A stretch of DNA of 64,000 nt from Pseudomonadota bacterium (GTDB lineage: Bacteria; Myxococcota; Myxococcia; Myxococcales; Myxococcaceae): contig JAFAFL010000137.1 in NCBI GenBank assembly GCA_023423535.1, positions 124,001 to 188,000 on the forward strand. Direction: 5' to 3'. Each line of letters opens with the position of its first letter. The stretch's first letter is position 1. Made by a program: the position numbers and the translations under genes. Below, piece by piece: positions 1-8,941 of the stretch. Under the pieces are notes generated by a model, which ran no database searches, was not told where the DNA came from, and was given only the letters and a program-made list of their open reading frames with translations.

Positions 1-1086
1 CGCGCCCGGCGTGCGCTGCAGCAGGTTGCCGCCCATGCGCTCGAGCTTGTCCGGCGCCGCGAAGTCCGCCACCGCCACCTGACCGAGCGCGCGCGACTGG
101 CCGTTGGTGAAGACGCCCACCACGGAGCCGTCCGGCTCGAAGCGGATGTTCGCGAGCGTGCCCGACGCGTAGCCGTCCTGGGACGAGAAGGTCAGCGCCG
201 AGGTCCCCGCGAACTGCGTCATGCCGCCAAGGCCCGTGCCGCCGTCACCGGTCGGATCGCCGAAGTTGAAGTTCAGCGTCTGCGCGTCCGCGCCCACGGG
301 GAGGAAGGAGGAGGACTGCGTCTGCGCGGTCATCCGGCCGGAGGTGTCGAACTCCATGGTGCCGGTCGCGATCTCCTCCGGCGTTCCCGCGGTGCCGCCC
401 TGCACGCCGGCGCCGTCCGTCAGCGCGAACCACTCCCACTGACCGCCGCCCGTGTTGCGGAAGTACACGTCCACCGTGTGCGCCTGGCCGAGCGAGTCGT
501 ACACGGTCGCGGTGCTGGAGAAGTTGGAGGTCCCCGTCGGATCCGAGGGATCCCACGCCGGCATGATCTCCGCGTCCGCCTGCAGGTTCCCGCGGAAGGT
601 GACGGAGGAGGTCGCGCGCGCGAGCGCCGCCGCATCGCCGATGCGCATGTCCCCGAGCGTGCCGTTGATGTTGCCCGACGTCGTGGCGCCGAAGCCCTGC
701 ACGCGCAGCCCGTCGAGGTTCACGAGGTAGCCGTGCTCGTCGAGCGTGAACTGGCCCGCGCGCGTGTAGAAGGTGCCGTCCATCCCCGCGTGCTGGCCGC
801 GCACGACGAAGAGCCCCGGACCGTTGAGCGCGAGGTCGGTGGCAAGGCCGGTGCTCGTGAGCGCGCCCTGGGTGAGGATCCGCTGGACCGTCTGCAGCCT
901 CGTGCCCATGCCCACCTGGCCGGATCCGCCGATGAGCGACTGCTTCAGCGCGTCCTCGAACGCGGCGCGCCCGCCCTTGAAGCCGATGGTGTTCGCGTTG
1001 GCGATGTTGTCGCCGATGACGGAGAGCTCGAGGCTGTTCGCCTGAAGGCCGCTGGTGCCTGAGTAGAGGGAGGTGAGGAGGCTCAT
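1..1086 (-). CDS. flgE: Flagellar hook protein FlgE, 3' end cut by window edge
   Basis: Subunit of the extracellular flagellar hook that joins rod to filament. The visible 362 codons begin MSLLTSLYSGTSGLQANSLE and continue with the GDNIANANTIGFKG signature shared by rod and hook proteins, then the FlgE D1/D2 region. The C-terminal helix lies beyond base 1. The ATG has an AAGGA ribosome-binding site 7 nt upstream and lies 12 nt after flgD, so it is the last visible gene of the leftward flagellar operon. Identity is firm from the N-terminal motif plus its place after flgD; a related hook-basal rod protein (FlgG/FlgF) is less likely because of the hook-capping neighbour. Confidence 0.93.
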   Translation of the reverse strand, partial: MSLLTSLYSGTSGLQANSLELSVIGDNIANANTIGFKGGRAAFEDALKQSLIGGSGQVGMGTRLQTVQRILTQGALTSTGLATDLALNGPGLFVVRGQHAGMDGTFYTRAGQFTLDEHGYLVNLDGLRVQGFGATTSGNINGTLGDMRIGDAAALARATSSVTFRGNLQADAEIMPAWDPSDPTGTSNFSSTATVYDSLGQAHTVDVYFRNTGGGQWEWFALTDGAGVQGGTAGTPEEIATGTMEFDTSGRMTAQTQSSSFLPVGADAQTLNFNFGDPTGDGGTGLGGMTQFAGTSALTFSSQDGYASGTLANIRFEPDGSVVGVFTNGQSRALGQVAVADFAAPDKLERMGGNLLQRTPGA

Positions 1087-1098
1087 GGGTGGTTCCTT

Positions 1099-1779
1099 TC
1101 AGGGAGTGGTGGAGGCGGGCACTTCGCGGATCTCGATCACGTCGCCGAGCATCACGCGCGACCCGTTGGCGAGCAGCTCCGCGTAGCCCTTCTCGAAGGA
1201 CACGGCGCTGACGCGCGCGCGGGTGACGGCATCGACGGTGACGTTCGTTCCGTTGCTCGTGTTGGCGGTGAGCCGGACCGTGTACTCGCCGTCGGGCAGG
1301 CGGGCGCCCTTGTCGTCGCGTCCGTCCCAGGCCGCATCGAGCCGTCCCGCGCCGTGCGCGCCGAGCTCCATGCGGCGCACCTCGCGGCCCGCGCCATCGA
1401 CGATCACCGCCGTCACCTGCGTGGCGGAGCCTGCGAGCTGGCCGCGGATCTGCGCGCCATCACCTTCGAGCTGCAGCTTGTCGCTGCGCCACGCGACCTC
1501 GCGGCCTACGAGGCTGGCGAGGTTCGTCTGGTGCGACGCGGTCTGCGCCACCACCATCGCCTCGAGCCGCGCGTTGGTCGTCTGCAGCAGCTCCACGTTC
1601 GCGAACTGCGCGAGCTGCGCGACGAAGGCGTGGCTGTCCATCGGCGAGAGCGGATCCTGCTTCGACATCTGCGCCATCAGCAGCTTGACGAACTCGTCCT
1701 TGCCGAGCGCGCTCTTCGAGGCCGGCGGCTGGGACGCGCTGCCGAAGGGCGCGGGATTGGAAGTTGACGTCACGTTCAT
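1099..1779 (-). CDS. flgD: Flagellar hook assembly (capping) protein FlgD
   Basis: Scaffold that sits at the hook tip and lets FlgE polymerise. The 226-residue product has the FlgD N-terminal signature DEFVKLLMAQMSKQDPL at about 28-44, followed by the helix rich in Q and F that precedes the cap domains, then a FlgD Ig-like region around 120-185 with the typical WDGRDDKGARLPDGEY pattern and a short terminal beta segment. It sits between fliK and flgE, the usual order. The 46-nt gap to fliK is one of the larger spaces in this operon but shows no terminator. Confidence 0.95.
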   Translation of the reverse strand: MNVTSTSNPAPFGSASQPPASKSALGKDEFVKLLMAQMSKQDPLSPMDSHAFVAQLAQFANVELLQTTNARLEAMVVAQTASHQTNLASLVGREVAWRSDKLQLEGDGAQIRGQLAGSATQVTAVIVDGAGREVRRMELGAHGAGRLDAAWDGRDDKGARLPDGEYTVRLTANTSNGTNVTVDAVTRARVSAVSFEKGYAELLANGSRVMLGDVIEIREVPASTTP

Positions 1780-1825
1780 GTCGGAAGCGGGCTCCGGCAG
1801 CGGGATGGGTCGGGTACTGCAGCTT

Positions 1826-2857
1826 TCAGGCCTCGACGTGCACGCGGCCCGTCGTCAGATCTCGGACGCGCGGTGTCGCATGGGCGCCTGCTGCCTCGTC
1901 TGCGGCGGCGGCTTTCTTGTTCGCGTCGGCGACGGGCACGACCGGCACGATCGCCTCGGGACGCTCGCGAGATTGATCGCGTCCGTGCTCGCCGGTGGAG
2001 AGCTGACCGAGCGAGAGGCCTTCATGCGCCAGCGCCACGCGCAGCTCGTTCTCGTGCGCCACCACCGCGCTCGCCTGCACGCCGGAGACGGAGAGTTCAG
2101 CGGTCTGATCATTGAGTCGCAGCCGGAGCGAGAGCCTCGAGCCCTCCGACTCGACCGAGAGGTGCGCGGAGCGCGGCATCAACACCGCCCAGACGGCGCC
2201 GTCGGTCAGCTCCGGTGGAAGGACCGGCAGTGGCGCCTGGAGGGGAGGCAGCTCGCGCGGAGCGTCCACCGAGCGCGCGCCCGTCGTTTGATGATCGGGC
2301 GTCGGCAATACGGTCGCACCGGCACCGCGCCGGGCATCCGCGGACGCGTCGGCCTCGCGCGCATGGAACGAGTCCTTCGTGGCGGACCTCTCCAGCTCTT
2401 CACGCACGGCCTCTTCGCCCGACGCACCACTTCGAGTCGCTTCTCGCGAGTCACGGCGCTTCGCCGCGGCGCCGATGGCCACTGCGCCGTCCTTGCCCAG
2501 CCCCTTTGCCGAACCGCTGCTGCTGCTGCTGAACGCGCTCGCCGCAGACGACCCCGATGCACCCACCGCTTCGCCGAGCTTCATCGCGTCGGCTGCGTCA
2601 CGCGGCCCCGCGCCGCCGGAGCCGCGCACGTTCGCGGCCGCCTTTGCCACCATCAGCTGGAGCTGAGAAGGTGCCTGCGCGTTGCCCGCGAGCCCCGGGT
2701 GCGCGAGCAGCCCGAGCTGCTCCTCGAACGGAGACTTCGCCGCGCCGCCCTTGCCCTTTCCCTGTGGCACCGCCTTCAACACGCCCGCGGTCGTGCCCCG
2801 CGCCGCCTGCTTCTGCGGCGTGGCCATGCCCCGGAAGATCTCTCCTGCGCCGCTCAT
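1826..2857 (-). CDS. fliK: Flagellar hook-length control protein FliK
   Basis: Secreted molecular ruler that switches the export apparatus from hook to filament substrates. The 343-residue protein is low-complexity, Ala/Ser/Pro rich in its first 220 residues, as FliK proteins are. Residues about 225-300 fit the conserved FliK C-terminal domain (LSLRLRLNDQTAELSV, then ALAHEGLSLGQL). The start ATG overlaps the stop of the upstream MotE-like gene by 4 nt, and flgD follows. The N-terminal half is not recognisable by sequence, so the call rests on the C-terminal domain and on position. Confidence 0.85.
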   Translation of the reverse strand: MSGAGEIFRGMATPQKQAARGTTAGVLKAVPQGKGKGGAAKSPFEEQLGLLAHPGLAGNAQAPSQLQLMVAKAAANVRGSGGAGPRDAADAMKLGEAVGASGSSAASAFSSSSSGSAKGLGKDGAVAIGAAAKRRDSREATRSGASGEEAVREELERSATKDSFHAREADASADARRGAGATVLPTPDHQTTGARSVDAPRELPPLQAPLPVLPPELTDGAVWAVLMPRSAHLSVESEGSRLSLRLRLNDQTAELSVSGVQASAVVAHENELRVALAHEGLSLGQLSTGEHGRDQSRERPEAIVPVVPVADANKKAAAADEAAGAHATPRVRDLTTGRVHVEA

Positions 2858-3459
2858 CCGCGCCTCCCCTGTGCAGCCGGTGCCGGAGCAGGCGCCGCCT
2901 TCAGCAGCTCCGCGGCGAGCGACGGCTCGAGCTTCTCGATGATCGCGGCGCTGCTCGCGGGCCGCATCTTGCGGAGCGCCGCAGAAGCGGTCTCACGCTC
3001 CATCTTGCGGACGAGCTGCGCCGCGGACTCCGGCGTCATCGCCTGCAGCGTCTTCGCCAGACGCTCGGTCTCCGTCTGCTCCTGCGGTGAAGGACGAGCG
3101 GGCCTGACCGGCGCAGGTGGAGGCGCTGCGGCGGCGGCGTTCGCCTCGGCGGTGGCGGCGGCCTTCTGCGCGCCCTCGGCCTTCTGCACGAGGGCCTCGA
3201 GCTTCGTCGCCTCCGCCTTCATCGCCGCGCGCGCGGTCTCGATCTCCTTCGCGAGCGCAGCGAGCCGCTCACGCTCCGCGGCGAGCGCCTTCTTCTCCTC
3301 GGCGAGCTTGTGCCGCGCCTGGTTCACATCGCGCACGCTGCGCGAGATCTCCTTGCACACGGTGTCGGTGCCCACCGGCGCGGGCGGCGCGAGCACGCTC
3401 GTCGCGGGCTCCGGCGGCGGCGTGGCCGCGAGCAACAGGGTGAGGGCGAGCTCAAGCAC
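2854..3459 (-). CDS. MotE-like coiled-coil protein with MgtE-N-type domain, in the fliJ position
   Basis: A 201-residue protein starting at a GTG that overlaps the end of fliI by 8 nt; AAGGGAG lies 7-8 nt before this GTG, which decides the start. A hydrophobic N-terminus (LELALTLLLAA) acts as signal or anchor. A long charged coiled coil covers about 40-105, followed by a Pro/Ala linker and a helical repeat at about 145-195 (TPESAAQLVRKME, MRPASSAAIIEKLEP) of the MgtE N-terminal type seen in MotE proteins of delta-group flagellar operons. MotE is a periplasmic or membrane-associated partner of the flagellar motor. No separate fliJ is seen, so this gene occupies its slot. Confidence 0.75.
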   Translation of the reverse strand: MLELALTLLLAATPPPEPATSVLAPPAPVGTDTVCKEISRSVRDVNQARHKLAEEKKALAAERERLAALAKEIETARAAMKAEATKLEALVQKAEGAQKAAATAEANAAAAAPPPAPVRPARPSPQEQTETERLAKTLQAMTPESAAQLVRKMERETASAALRKMRPASSAAIIEKLEPSLAAELLKAAPAPAPAAQGRRG

Positions 3460-4780
3460 GGGGAGCGGCTCCCTTCGAGAGGACGGTGGCCAATTGCGCG
3501 ATGGCAGCGTCGAAGGCGATGCGGTCGTTGATGCCCTGGCGCAGGAAGCCGTTGAGGCCCTCGATGACGCGCATCGCGCGATCCACGCGCGGGTTCTGGC
3601 CCGGCACGTACGCGCCCACGTCCACGAGGTCCTGCGCCTCGCGCCACGCCGACAGCACCTCGCGTGCGGTGCCGGCGAGCGCGCGGTGATCGTTGGAGAC
3701 GATGTCGGTGAAGACGCGGCTGACGCTGCCGAGCAGATCGATCGCCGGGAAGTGTCCCGCGCCCGCGAGCTTGCGCGAGAGCACGAGGTGTCCGTCCAGC
3801 GCGGCGCGGCCGGCGTCCACCACCGGGTCCGCGAGATCGTCGCCCTCCGCGAGCAGCGTGTAGAGCGCGGTGATGCTGCCGGGTCCGTCGTCGTTGCCGG
3901 CACGCTCGACGAGGCGGGGCAGCATCGCGAACACGGAGGGCGGATAGCCGCGACTCGTGGGCGGCTCACCGGCTGCGAGGCCGATCTCCCGCTGCGCCAT
4001 CGCCACGCGCGAGAGCGAATCCATGAGCAACATCACGCGCTTGCCCTTCGACCGGAAGTACTCGGCCACTGCGGTCGCGCACAGCGCCGCGCGCACGCGC
4101 ACCAGCGGCGACTCGTCTCCGGTGGCGACGACGAGGACCGCGCGCTCGAGGCCGCTGCCCAGATCCCGCTCGACGAACTCACGCACTTCGCGGCCGCGCT
4201 CGCCGATCAGCGCGACGACGGTGACGTCCACCTCGGCGTTCCGCGCGATCATCCCCAGCAGCACGCTCTTGCCCACGCCCGGACCGGCCATCACGCCGAG
4301 CCGCTGTCCCTCGCCGATGGTGAGGCAGGTGTCGATGGAGCGGATGCCCATGGGCAGCGGCCGGTCGATGCGCCGGCGCGTCATCGCAGACGGCGGGGCC
4401 GAGTTGAGCGGCACGCTGTCGCGCAGGATGGGGACCGGCAGGCCGTCGAGCGGCTTCATCTGCGCATCGACCACACGACCGAGCAGCGCATCGCCGACCT
4501 TCACCTCGGCGCCGGAGGTGCGCGGAATGACCGGCACGCCCTCGTGGATGCCGCGCACATCGCCGAGCGGAAGCAGCAATGCGCGAGGACCCGCGAAGCC
4601 CACCACCTCCGCCGGCAGCGCCTGTCCCGCGAAGAGGATGTCGCAGGAGGTGCCCACCGCCGTGTTCGGCAGCGACGCCTCGACCACCAGGCCCGACACG
4701 CGCAGCACGCGTCCGCGAATGGGCGGTGGCTTGAGCCCATCCAGTGCGCGCTCGCAGCGCTGCAGATCCAGCAGGCTCAT
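3452..4780 (-). CDS. fliI: Flagellum-specific ATPase FliI
   Basis: Cytoplasmic ATPase of the flagellar type III export apparatus, related to F1 beta. The 442-residue length is normal. Walker A GPGVGKS is at 166-172, followed by the hallmark VVALIGERGREVREF, a Walker B region (VMLLMDSLSRVAMAQREIGLAAGEPP) and the conserved GSITALYTLLAEGDD segment. Its start overlaps the stop of fliH by 4 nt and its end overlaps the GTG of the MotE-like gene, so the three are translationally coupled. Confidence 0.97.
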   Translation of the reverse strand: MSLLDLQRCERALDGLKPPPIRGRVLRVSGLVVEASLPNTAVGTSCDILFAGQALPAEVVGFAGPRALLLPLGDVRGIHEGVPVIPRTSGAEVKVGDALLGRVVDAQMKPLDGLPVPILRDSVPLNSAPPSAMTRRRIDRPLPMGIRSIDTCLTIGEGQRLGVMAGPGVGKSVLLGMIARNAEVDVTVVALIGERGREVREFVERDLGSGLERAVLVVATGDESPLVRVRAALCATAVAEYFRSKGKRVMLLMDSLSRVAMAQREIGLAAGEPPTSRGYPPSVFAMLPRLVERAGNDDGPGSITALYTLLAEGDDLADPVVDAGRAALDGHLVLSRKLAGAGHFPAIDLLGSVSRVFTDIVSNDHRALAGTAREVLSAWREAQDLVDVGAYVPGQNPRVDRAMRVIEGLNGFLRQGINDRIAFDAAIAQLATVLSKGAAPRA

Positions 4781-5514
4781 GCCGCGCTCGCTCCCGACGC
4801 GTCGTCGAAGGTCTCGCGGAGGAGCCGGCCCGCTTCGGCGATGCGATCCTGGAGCCGGTTGTCCACCGAGCCCATGTCACTCTCCACGCAGCAGTCGCCG
4901 AGCGAGAGCGTCGGATCCGCCTCGAGCTTCACCTGCGCAATGCCACCGCGGGCCTCGCCCTCGAGCTTGCCCAGCCGCTCGAGGTCCTCCGGCGAAAGGC
5001 GCACCGTCACCTCGCGCGTCTCTCCGAGCCGCTGCAGCGTGTCGCGGATGATCGCCATCAGGTGGCGCGGGTCGGTCTGGATCTCGTGCTCGAGGATCCG
5101 CCGCGCAACGAGCAGGCCGACCTCCAGCGCGTCCTGCCGCGCCTGCTCCGCGAGATGCTGCGACGCGTGACGCAACGACTCCACCGCCACCGCGACGCGC
5201 GGATCGAGTCCCTGCGGCGGAGGCGGGTGATTGCAGACGTGGACGGGCGCGGCCGGCGGAAGTGCCGGCTCCGCCAACCTCTGCTCCAGAGGCTCGCTGC
5301 GGTCGAACCCATCGCTGACGGCAAGCGAGCCAACGCCCACCCCACCAAGACCCGCCGCCGACACGGCGCCGTTCGAGACGCCGCGAATGAACGTCGGCGC
5401 GCGCAGCGAATCACGCGGCGAAGTCACGCCTCCGCCGATCGAGCCGAAGCGGGCAGGGGAGGGGCCGGCGGACGATGCCGCGGCGAGAAACCGGGGACGT
5501 CGCACGTCGTTCAT
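4777..5514 (-). CDS. fliH: Flagellar assembly protein FliH (FliI regulator)
   Basis: FliH binds FliI, restrains its ATPase and brings it to the export gate. The 245-residue product has a poorly conserved N-terminal 80 residues and a C-terminal half (about 95-230) typical of FliH/SctL: a helical segment (HLAEQARQDALEVGLLVARRILEHE) followed by the VTVRLSPEDLERL strand-helix unit and the DPTLSLGDCCVESDMGSVDNRL segment. Position between fliG and fliI with 4-nt overlaps on both sides confirms the call. Confidence 0.92.
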   Translation of the reverse strand: MNDVRRPRFLAAASSAGPSPARFGSIGGGVTSPRDSLRAPTFIRGVSNGAVSAAGLGGVGVGSLAVSDGFDRSEPLEQRLAEPALPPAAPVHVCNHPPPPQGLDPRVAVAVESLRHASQHLAEQARQDALEVGLLVARRILEHEIQTDPRHLMAIIRDTLQRLGETREVTVRLSPEDLERLGKLEGEARGGIAQVKLEADPTLSLGDCCVESDMGSVDNRLQDRIAEAGRLLRETFDDASGASAA

Positions 5515-6518
5515 AGGAGCTGGTCGTTGAGGCGGACGAGGGTGATCTTCCCGGCGTCGGCGAGGTCGAGCGCGGTCTTGGCGATCGCGCCCTGCGCCTC
5601 CTCCACCTGGGCGAGCTTGACCGGTCCGAGCGCCTGCAGGTCGTCGTTGAGCAGCTCGGCGGCGCGCGAGGACATGTTGCGGAGGAACTTGTCGCGGACC
5701 TCGGGAGACGCACCCTTGAGCGCGACCACCAGCTGCTTGCCGTCGATGTCCTTCGCGAGCTGCTGGATGTCCCGGTCGGTGAGCCGACTGAGATCGTCGA
5801 AGGTGAAGATGCGGCTGCGCAGCTCCGCGGCGAGCGCCGGATCGTCCTTGTCGATCTCCGCCAGCACCTCCGTCTGCTGCGCGCCCGTCGAGCGGCGAAT
5901 GAGCTCCAGCGCCGCGGTGCGTCCGTCCAGCCTTCGCATGCCCTCGGCCACGAGCGATCCGAGCTCGCTGGTGAGCGCCTGCCGGATCTCGCGGAGCACC
6001 TCGGGCGACACTGCGTCGAGCCGCGCCATGCGCCGAAGCACCGCCGGGCGGGCATCCGCGGGAAGCTTCTCCAGCACCAGCGTCGCGCGCTCCAGCGGCA
6101 GCGCCGAGAGCACCACCGCCACCGTCTGCGGCTGCTCGCGCGAGAGGATCATCGCCAGCGCTTCGGGGTCCGCATCCACCACGCCGCCGAGCACGTCCTC
6201 CTGCGAAGGCTGCGGCTTGTCCGCGTCGAACACGCGCCGCGCGGCCTCTTCGCCCAGCGCCTCCGCGGCGGCCTGGCGCAGCAGGTCGTCTCCGAGCAGC
6301 GTGTCCATCGACGCGCTCTCCATCCTGTCCACGAACTCGCGGAGGGCGGTCTGCATGTGGTCGGCCGGATTGCGCCGGAGCTCACGCGCGCCCGCGGCGA
6401 TGCGCTTCACCTGCGACTCGTCGAGGTGCCGGAAGACCTCGCGCGCGATCTCGGGCCCGATGCCCAGCAGGAAGGCCGCCGCCTTGAGCGCCCCCGGTTG
6501 CATCGCCACCTCAGCCAT
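5511..6518 (-). CDS. fliG: Flagellar motor switch protein FliG
   Basis: Rotor C-ring protein that contacts FliF through its N-terminal domain and the stator through its charged C-terminal domain. The 335-residue length fits the family. The middle domain carries REQPQTVAVVLSALP, equivalent to the EHPQ motif, and the C-terminal domain has DDLSRLTDRDIQQLAKDID and KFLRNMSSRAAELL, the charged torque helix. The start lies inside the end of fliF (8-nt overlap) and the stop overlaps fliH by 4 nt. Confidence 0.97.
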   Translation of the reverse strand: MAEVAMQPGALKAAAFLLGIGPEIAREVFRHLDESQVKRIAAGARELRRNPADHMQTALREFVDRMESASMDTLLGDDLLRQAAAEALGEEAARRVFDADKPQPSQEDVLGGVVDADPEALAMILSREQPQTVAVVLSALPLERATLVLEKLPADARPAVLRRMARLDAVSPEVLREIRQALTSELGSLVAEGMRRLDGRTAALELIRRSTGAQQTEVLAEIDKDDPALAAELRSRIFTFDDLSRLTDRDIQQLAKDIDGKQLVVALKGASPEVRDKFLRNMSSRAAELLNDDLQALGPVKLAQVEEAQGAIAKTALDLADAGKITLVRLNDQLL

Positions 6519-8184
6519 TGCGCGCCTCCTTCATCATCCCCGGCCCCTTCGCGTTCGCCGCTCCGGCAACCGCCGCCGCATCGGCCTCGAGCCACGCCTT
6601 GAGCAGCAGCGCCGCACGACCCGGATCCTTCTGAACCAGCGCCCGCGCCTTCTCGCGCATGTCCGCGGTGAGCTCCGGCAGCGCCGGCGCATTGGACACA
6701 CCGCCACCGAGCGCGCTCGCCGGCGTTGCTCCAACTCCCGCGCTCTTCCCGGTCACGTCGAGCACCGAGGCCTCGAGGTCACCCACGCGCGCACCGGGCT
6801 GCAGCGTCGGCTGCGGGAGCTCCGCGTTGGCGGCGGCAGGCTTCCGGCGGAGCGCGAGCAGGACGATCGTCGCGAGCACCAGCAGCAGCAGGCCACCCGC
6901 CGCACCGAGCACCCACGGCTTCATCCACACGGGCTGCGGTGCCTCCGCGCCCTGGGCCACCGGCGCATCCACCGCGCGGCCGAACGTCGCGGAGGAGATC
7001 TCCAGCATGTCGCCGCGCGTCTCGTCGAAGCCAATCGCGCGCCGTGCCAGCTCACCGAGGCGCGCGAGCTCCTGCTCGGTGCGCACCTTTCCCTCCACGC
7101 CGTCCACGATCACCGCGGCCGACAGCCGGACGAGCCGCGGCGCGCGCGAGACGGTGGTGGTGGTGGTCTTGCTGATCTCGTAGTTCTTCGTCTCGTCGTT
7201 GCTGTTGTTCGCGTTCCGGCTCGCACCGCCGAGCAGCGCGCCAATGGGCTGCAACGGCTGGTTCGCCGCGGCGCCGGCGACGCCCGCGGGCCCACCGTTC
7301 TCCTGCGACTGGTTCTGCGTGGCGCGGCGCTCGCTGCGCAGCGCGACCATGTCCGGATCGAAGACCTCCGCGTCGCTTCGGACCTCGCTCTGGTCGATCG
7401 ACGCAGTGACCCGCGCCACCACCGAACCCGCGCCGACCACCGGCTCGAGGATCCCGACGATTCGGCTCTCGAGATCCGCCTCCAGCTTCCGCGCGAAGCC
7501 GGACGACTGCTCCTCGGCGCCGCCGGTGAGGACGGTGCCGCGTCCATCGACGACGGTCACATCCCCCACCGCAAGCCCAGCCACCGCGGACGACACGAGG
7601 TGACGGATGCCGGCCAGCTCGCGCTCACCGAGCACTCGGCCCGGCTGCAGCGAGACGACGACGGCGGCGGAAGGACGGCGCTCCTCCTTCTGGAAGAGGC
7701 CGCGCTCCGGCAGCGCCAGGTGCACGCGCGCGGAACGGACCTCGGAGAGCCGGCTGATGGTGCGCGCCAGCTCGCCTTCGATCGCGCGGCGGAAGTTGAC
7801 CTTCTGGGTGAACTCGCTGACGCCCAGCTCACCGCGATCGAAGAGCTCGAAGCCCACGCCGCCGCCGCGCGGAAGTCCCGCCGCCGCGAGCAGCAGCCGC
7901 GCCTCGTGCACCTTCGCCGCCGGCACCGCGAGCGCCGCGCCACCGGCCTCCGCACGGTGCGGCACGCCGTTCGTCTTCAGCAGCGCGATCGCCTCGGTGC
8001 TGTCCTCCGGCGTGAGGTTGGTGAACGCGTACTCGTACGCATCTCCCTTGCCCGCGACCGCCGCCACCACCGCCGCCGCGATGACCGCGATGCCGACGCC
8101 TGCGAACAGCAGGGTCCTCGTCGCGGCGGGCAGCTGCATCAGCCGCTCGGGCAGGGCGCGGAGCTGTTTGAGGAGCATCTCCAT
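6511..8184 (-). CDS. fliF: Flagellar MS-ring protein FliF
   Basis: Inner-membrane MS-ring subunit on which the basal body and export gate assemble. The 557-residue protein has a first membrane segment at about 23-43 (LLFAGVGIAVIAAAVVAAVAG), a YscJ/FliF ring-building periplasmic part with GVGFELFDRGELGVSEFTQKVN and the repeat with ARVHLALPERGLF, a second membrane segment at about 435-455 and a cytoplasmic tail that binds FliG. It follows fliE by 4 nt and overlaps fliG. Confidence 0.97.
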   Translation of the reverse strand: MEMLLKQLRALPERLMQLPAATRTLLFAGVGIAVIAAAVVAAVAGKGDAYEYAFTNLTPEDSTEAIALLKTNGVPHRAEAGGAALAVPAAKVHEARLLLAAAGLPRGGGVGFELFDRGELGVSEFTQKVNFRRAIEGELARTISRLSEVRSARVHLALPERGLFQKEERRPSAAVVVSLQPGRVLGERELAGIRHLVSSAVAGLAVGDVTVVDGRGTVLTGGAEEQSSGFARKLEADLESRIVGILEPVVGAGSVVARVTASIDQSEVRSDAEVFDPDMVALRSERRATQNQSQENGGPAGVAGAAANQPLQPIGALLGGASRNANNSNDETKNYEISKTTTTTVSRAPRLVRLSAAVIVDGVEGKVRTEQELARLGELARRAIGFDETRGDMLEISSATFGRAVDAPVAQGAEAPQPVWMKPWVLGAAGGLLLLVLATIVLLALRRKPAAANAELPQPTLQPGARVGDLEASVLDVTGKSAGVGATPASALGGGVSNAPALPELTADMREKARALVQKDPGRAALLLKAWLEADAAAVAGAANAKGPGMMKEARNG

Positions 8185-8188
8185 GGCG

Positions 8189-8497
8189 CTAGATGCTCAT
8201 CCGCATGACTTCGTTGTACGCATCGAGCAGCTTGTTGCGGGCCTTGAGCAGCACGCGCATCGACACGTCGGCCTTCTCCAGCGAGAGGGCCATCTCGTGC
8301 AGGTTGCCGCCGCCGGCCGCGACCTGCGCCACCTGATCGTCCGCGGCCACCTGCAGCGAATCCGCCGAGCGGATCGCGCCCGCGAGCGCGTCTCCAAAGC
8401 TCGCAGCCCCAGTGCCGTCGCTCGAAGGGCCCTGCACGCGACCCGGCCGCTCGTCGAGCCCGGGCACCTTTCCAATGTCGAAGCGGATGCCGTCCAT
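8189..8497 (-). CDS. fliE: Flagellar hook-basal body protein FliE
   Basis: Small periplasmic adapter linking the MS ring to the proximal rod. The 102-residue product has the FliE pattern of a loosely conserved N-terminus, SFGDALAGAIRSADSLQ, and the conserved C-terminal helices AALSLEKADVSMRVLLKARN-type ending in LLDAYNEVMRM. It lies between flgC and fliF, 6 and 4 nt from each, the standard order. Confidence 0.95.
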   Translation of the reverse strand: MDGIRFDIGKVPGLDERPGRVQGPSSDGTGAASFGDALAGAIRSADSLQVAADDQVAQVAAGGGNLHEMALSLEKADVSMRVLLKARNKLLDAYNEVMRMSI

Positions 8498-8503
8498 GCG
8501 CCG

Positions 8504-8929
8504 TTACCTCGCGATGTCCAGGGCCCGCTGGGCCATGGTCTTCAGGGTCTCGACCGCCGACGCGTTGGCCTCGAAGCCGCGCGAGGCGGACATGAGATTC
8601 ACCACCTCGTGGATCGGGTTCACGTTCGGCAGCGTCACGAAGCCGTCGCCGTCGGAGTCCGGGTGGCCCGGCGAGTACACGCGCTTGCCCGGAGACTTGT
8701 CCTCGATGATCGAGGCGATGCGCGCGGCCGGTGCGCCGGTGCCCGTGGTGCCGGGCATGAAGCTGTCGAAGGAGACCGCCTCCACCACCGGATCGCGTCG
8801 TCGGTAGGGGAGCCCGTCGGGCCCGCGCGTGGACTCGGCGTTGGCGAGGTTCGCGGTGGCGACCTGCAGGCGCGTGCGCTGGACGGAGAGTCCGGAGGCG
8901 CTGATCTGGAGAGCGGAGAGGAAGTCCAT
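8504..8929 (-). CDS. flgC: Flagellar proximal rod protein FlgC
   Basis: Proximal rod subunit exported through the flagellar type III apparatus. The 141-residue length is standard. The N-terminus has SALQISASGLSVQRTRL then the NLANAEST signature, and the C-terminus has NPIHEVVNLMSASRGFEANA with the terminal helix ALDIAR. It sits 12 nt after flgB. Confidence 0.96.
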   Translation of the reverse strand: MDFLSALQISASGLSVQRTRLQVATANLANAESTRGPDGLPYRRRDPVVEAVSFDSFMPGTTGTGAPAARIASIIEDKSPGKRVYSPGHPDSDGDGFVTLPNVNPIHEVVNLMSASRGFEANASAVETLKTMAQRALDIAR

Positions 8930-8941
8930 GAGCGGGTTCCG

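Noticed and set aside
2854..3969. Longer 371-codon version of the MotE-like gene
   Set aside because: Its first 170 codons are a shadow frame inside fliI. The GTG at 3459 has a good ribosome site and makes a sensible signal segment.
1223..8208. Long plus-strand frames (1223-5170 and 4744-8208)
   Set aside because: They run opposite to well-conserved flagellar genes and have no signal, domain or ribosome site; they are GC-bias shadows.
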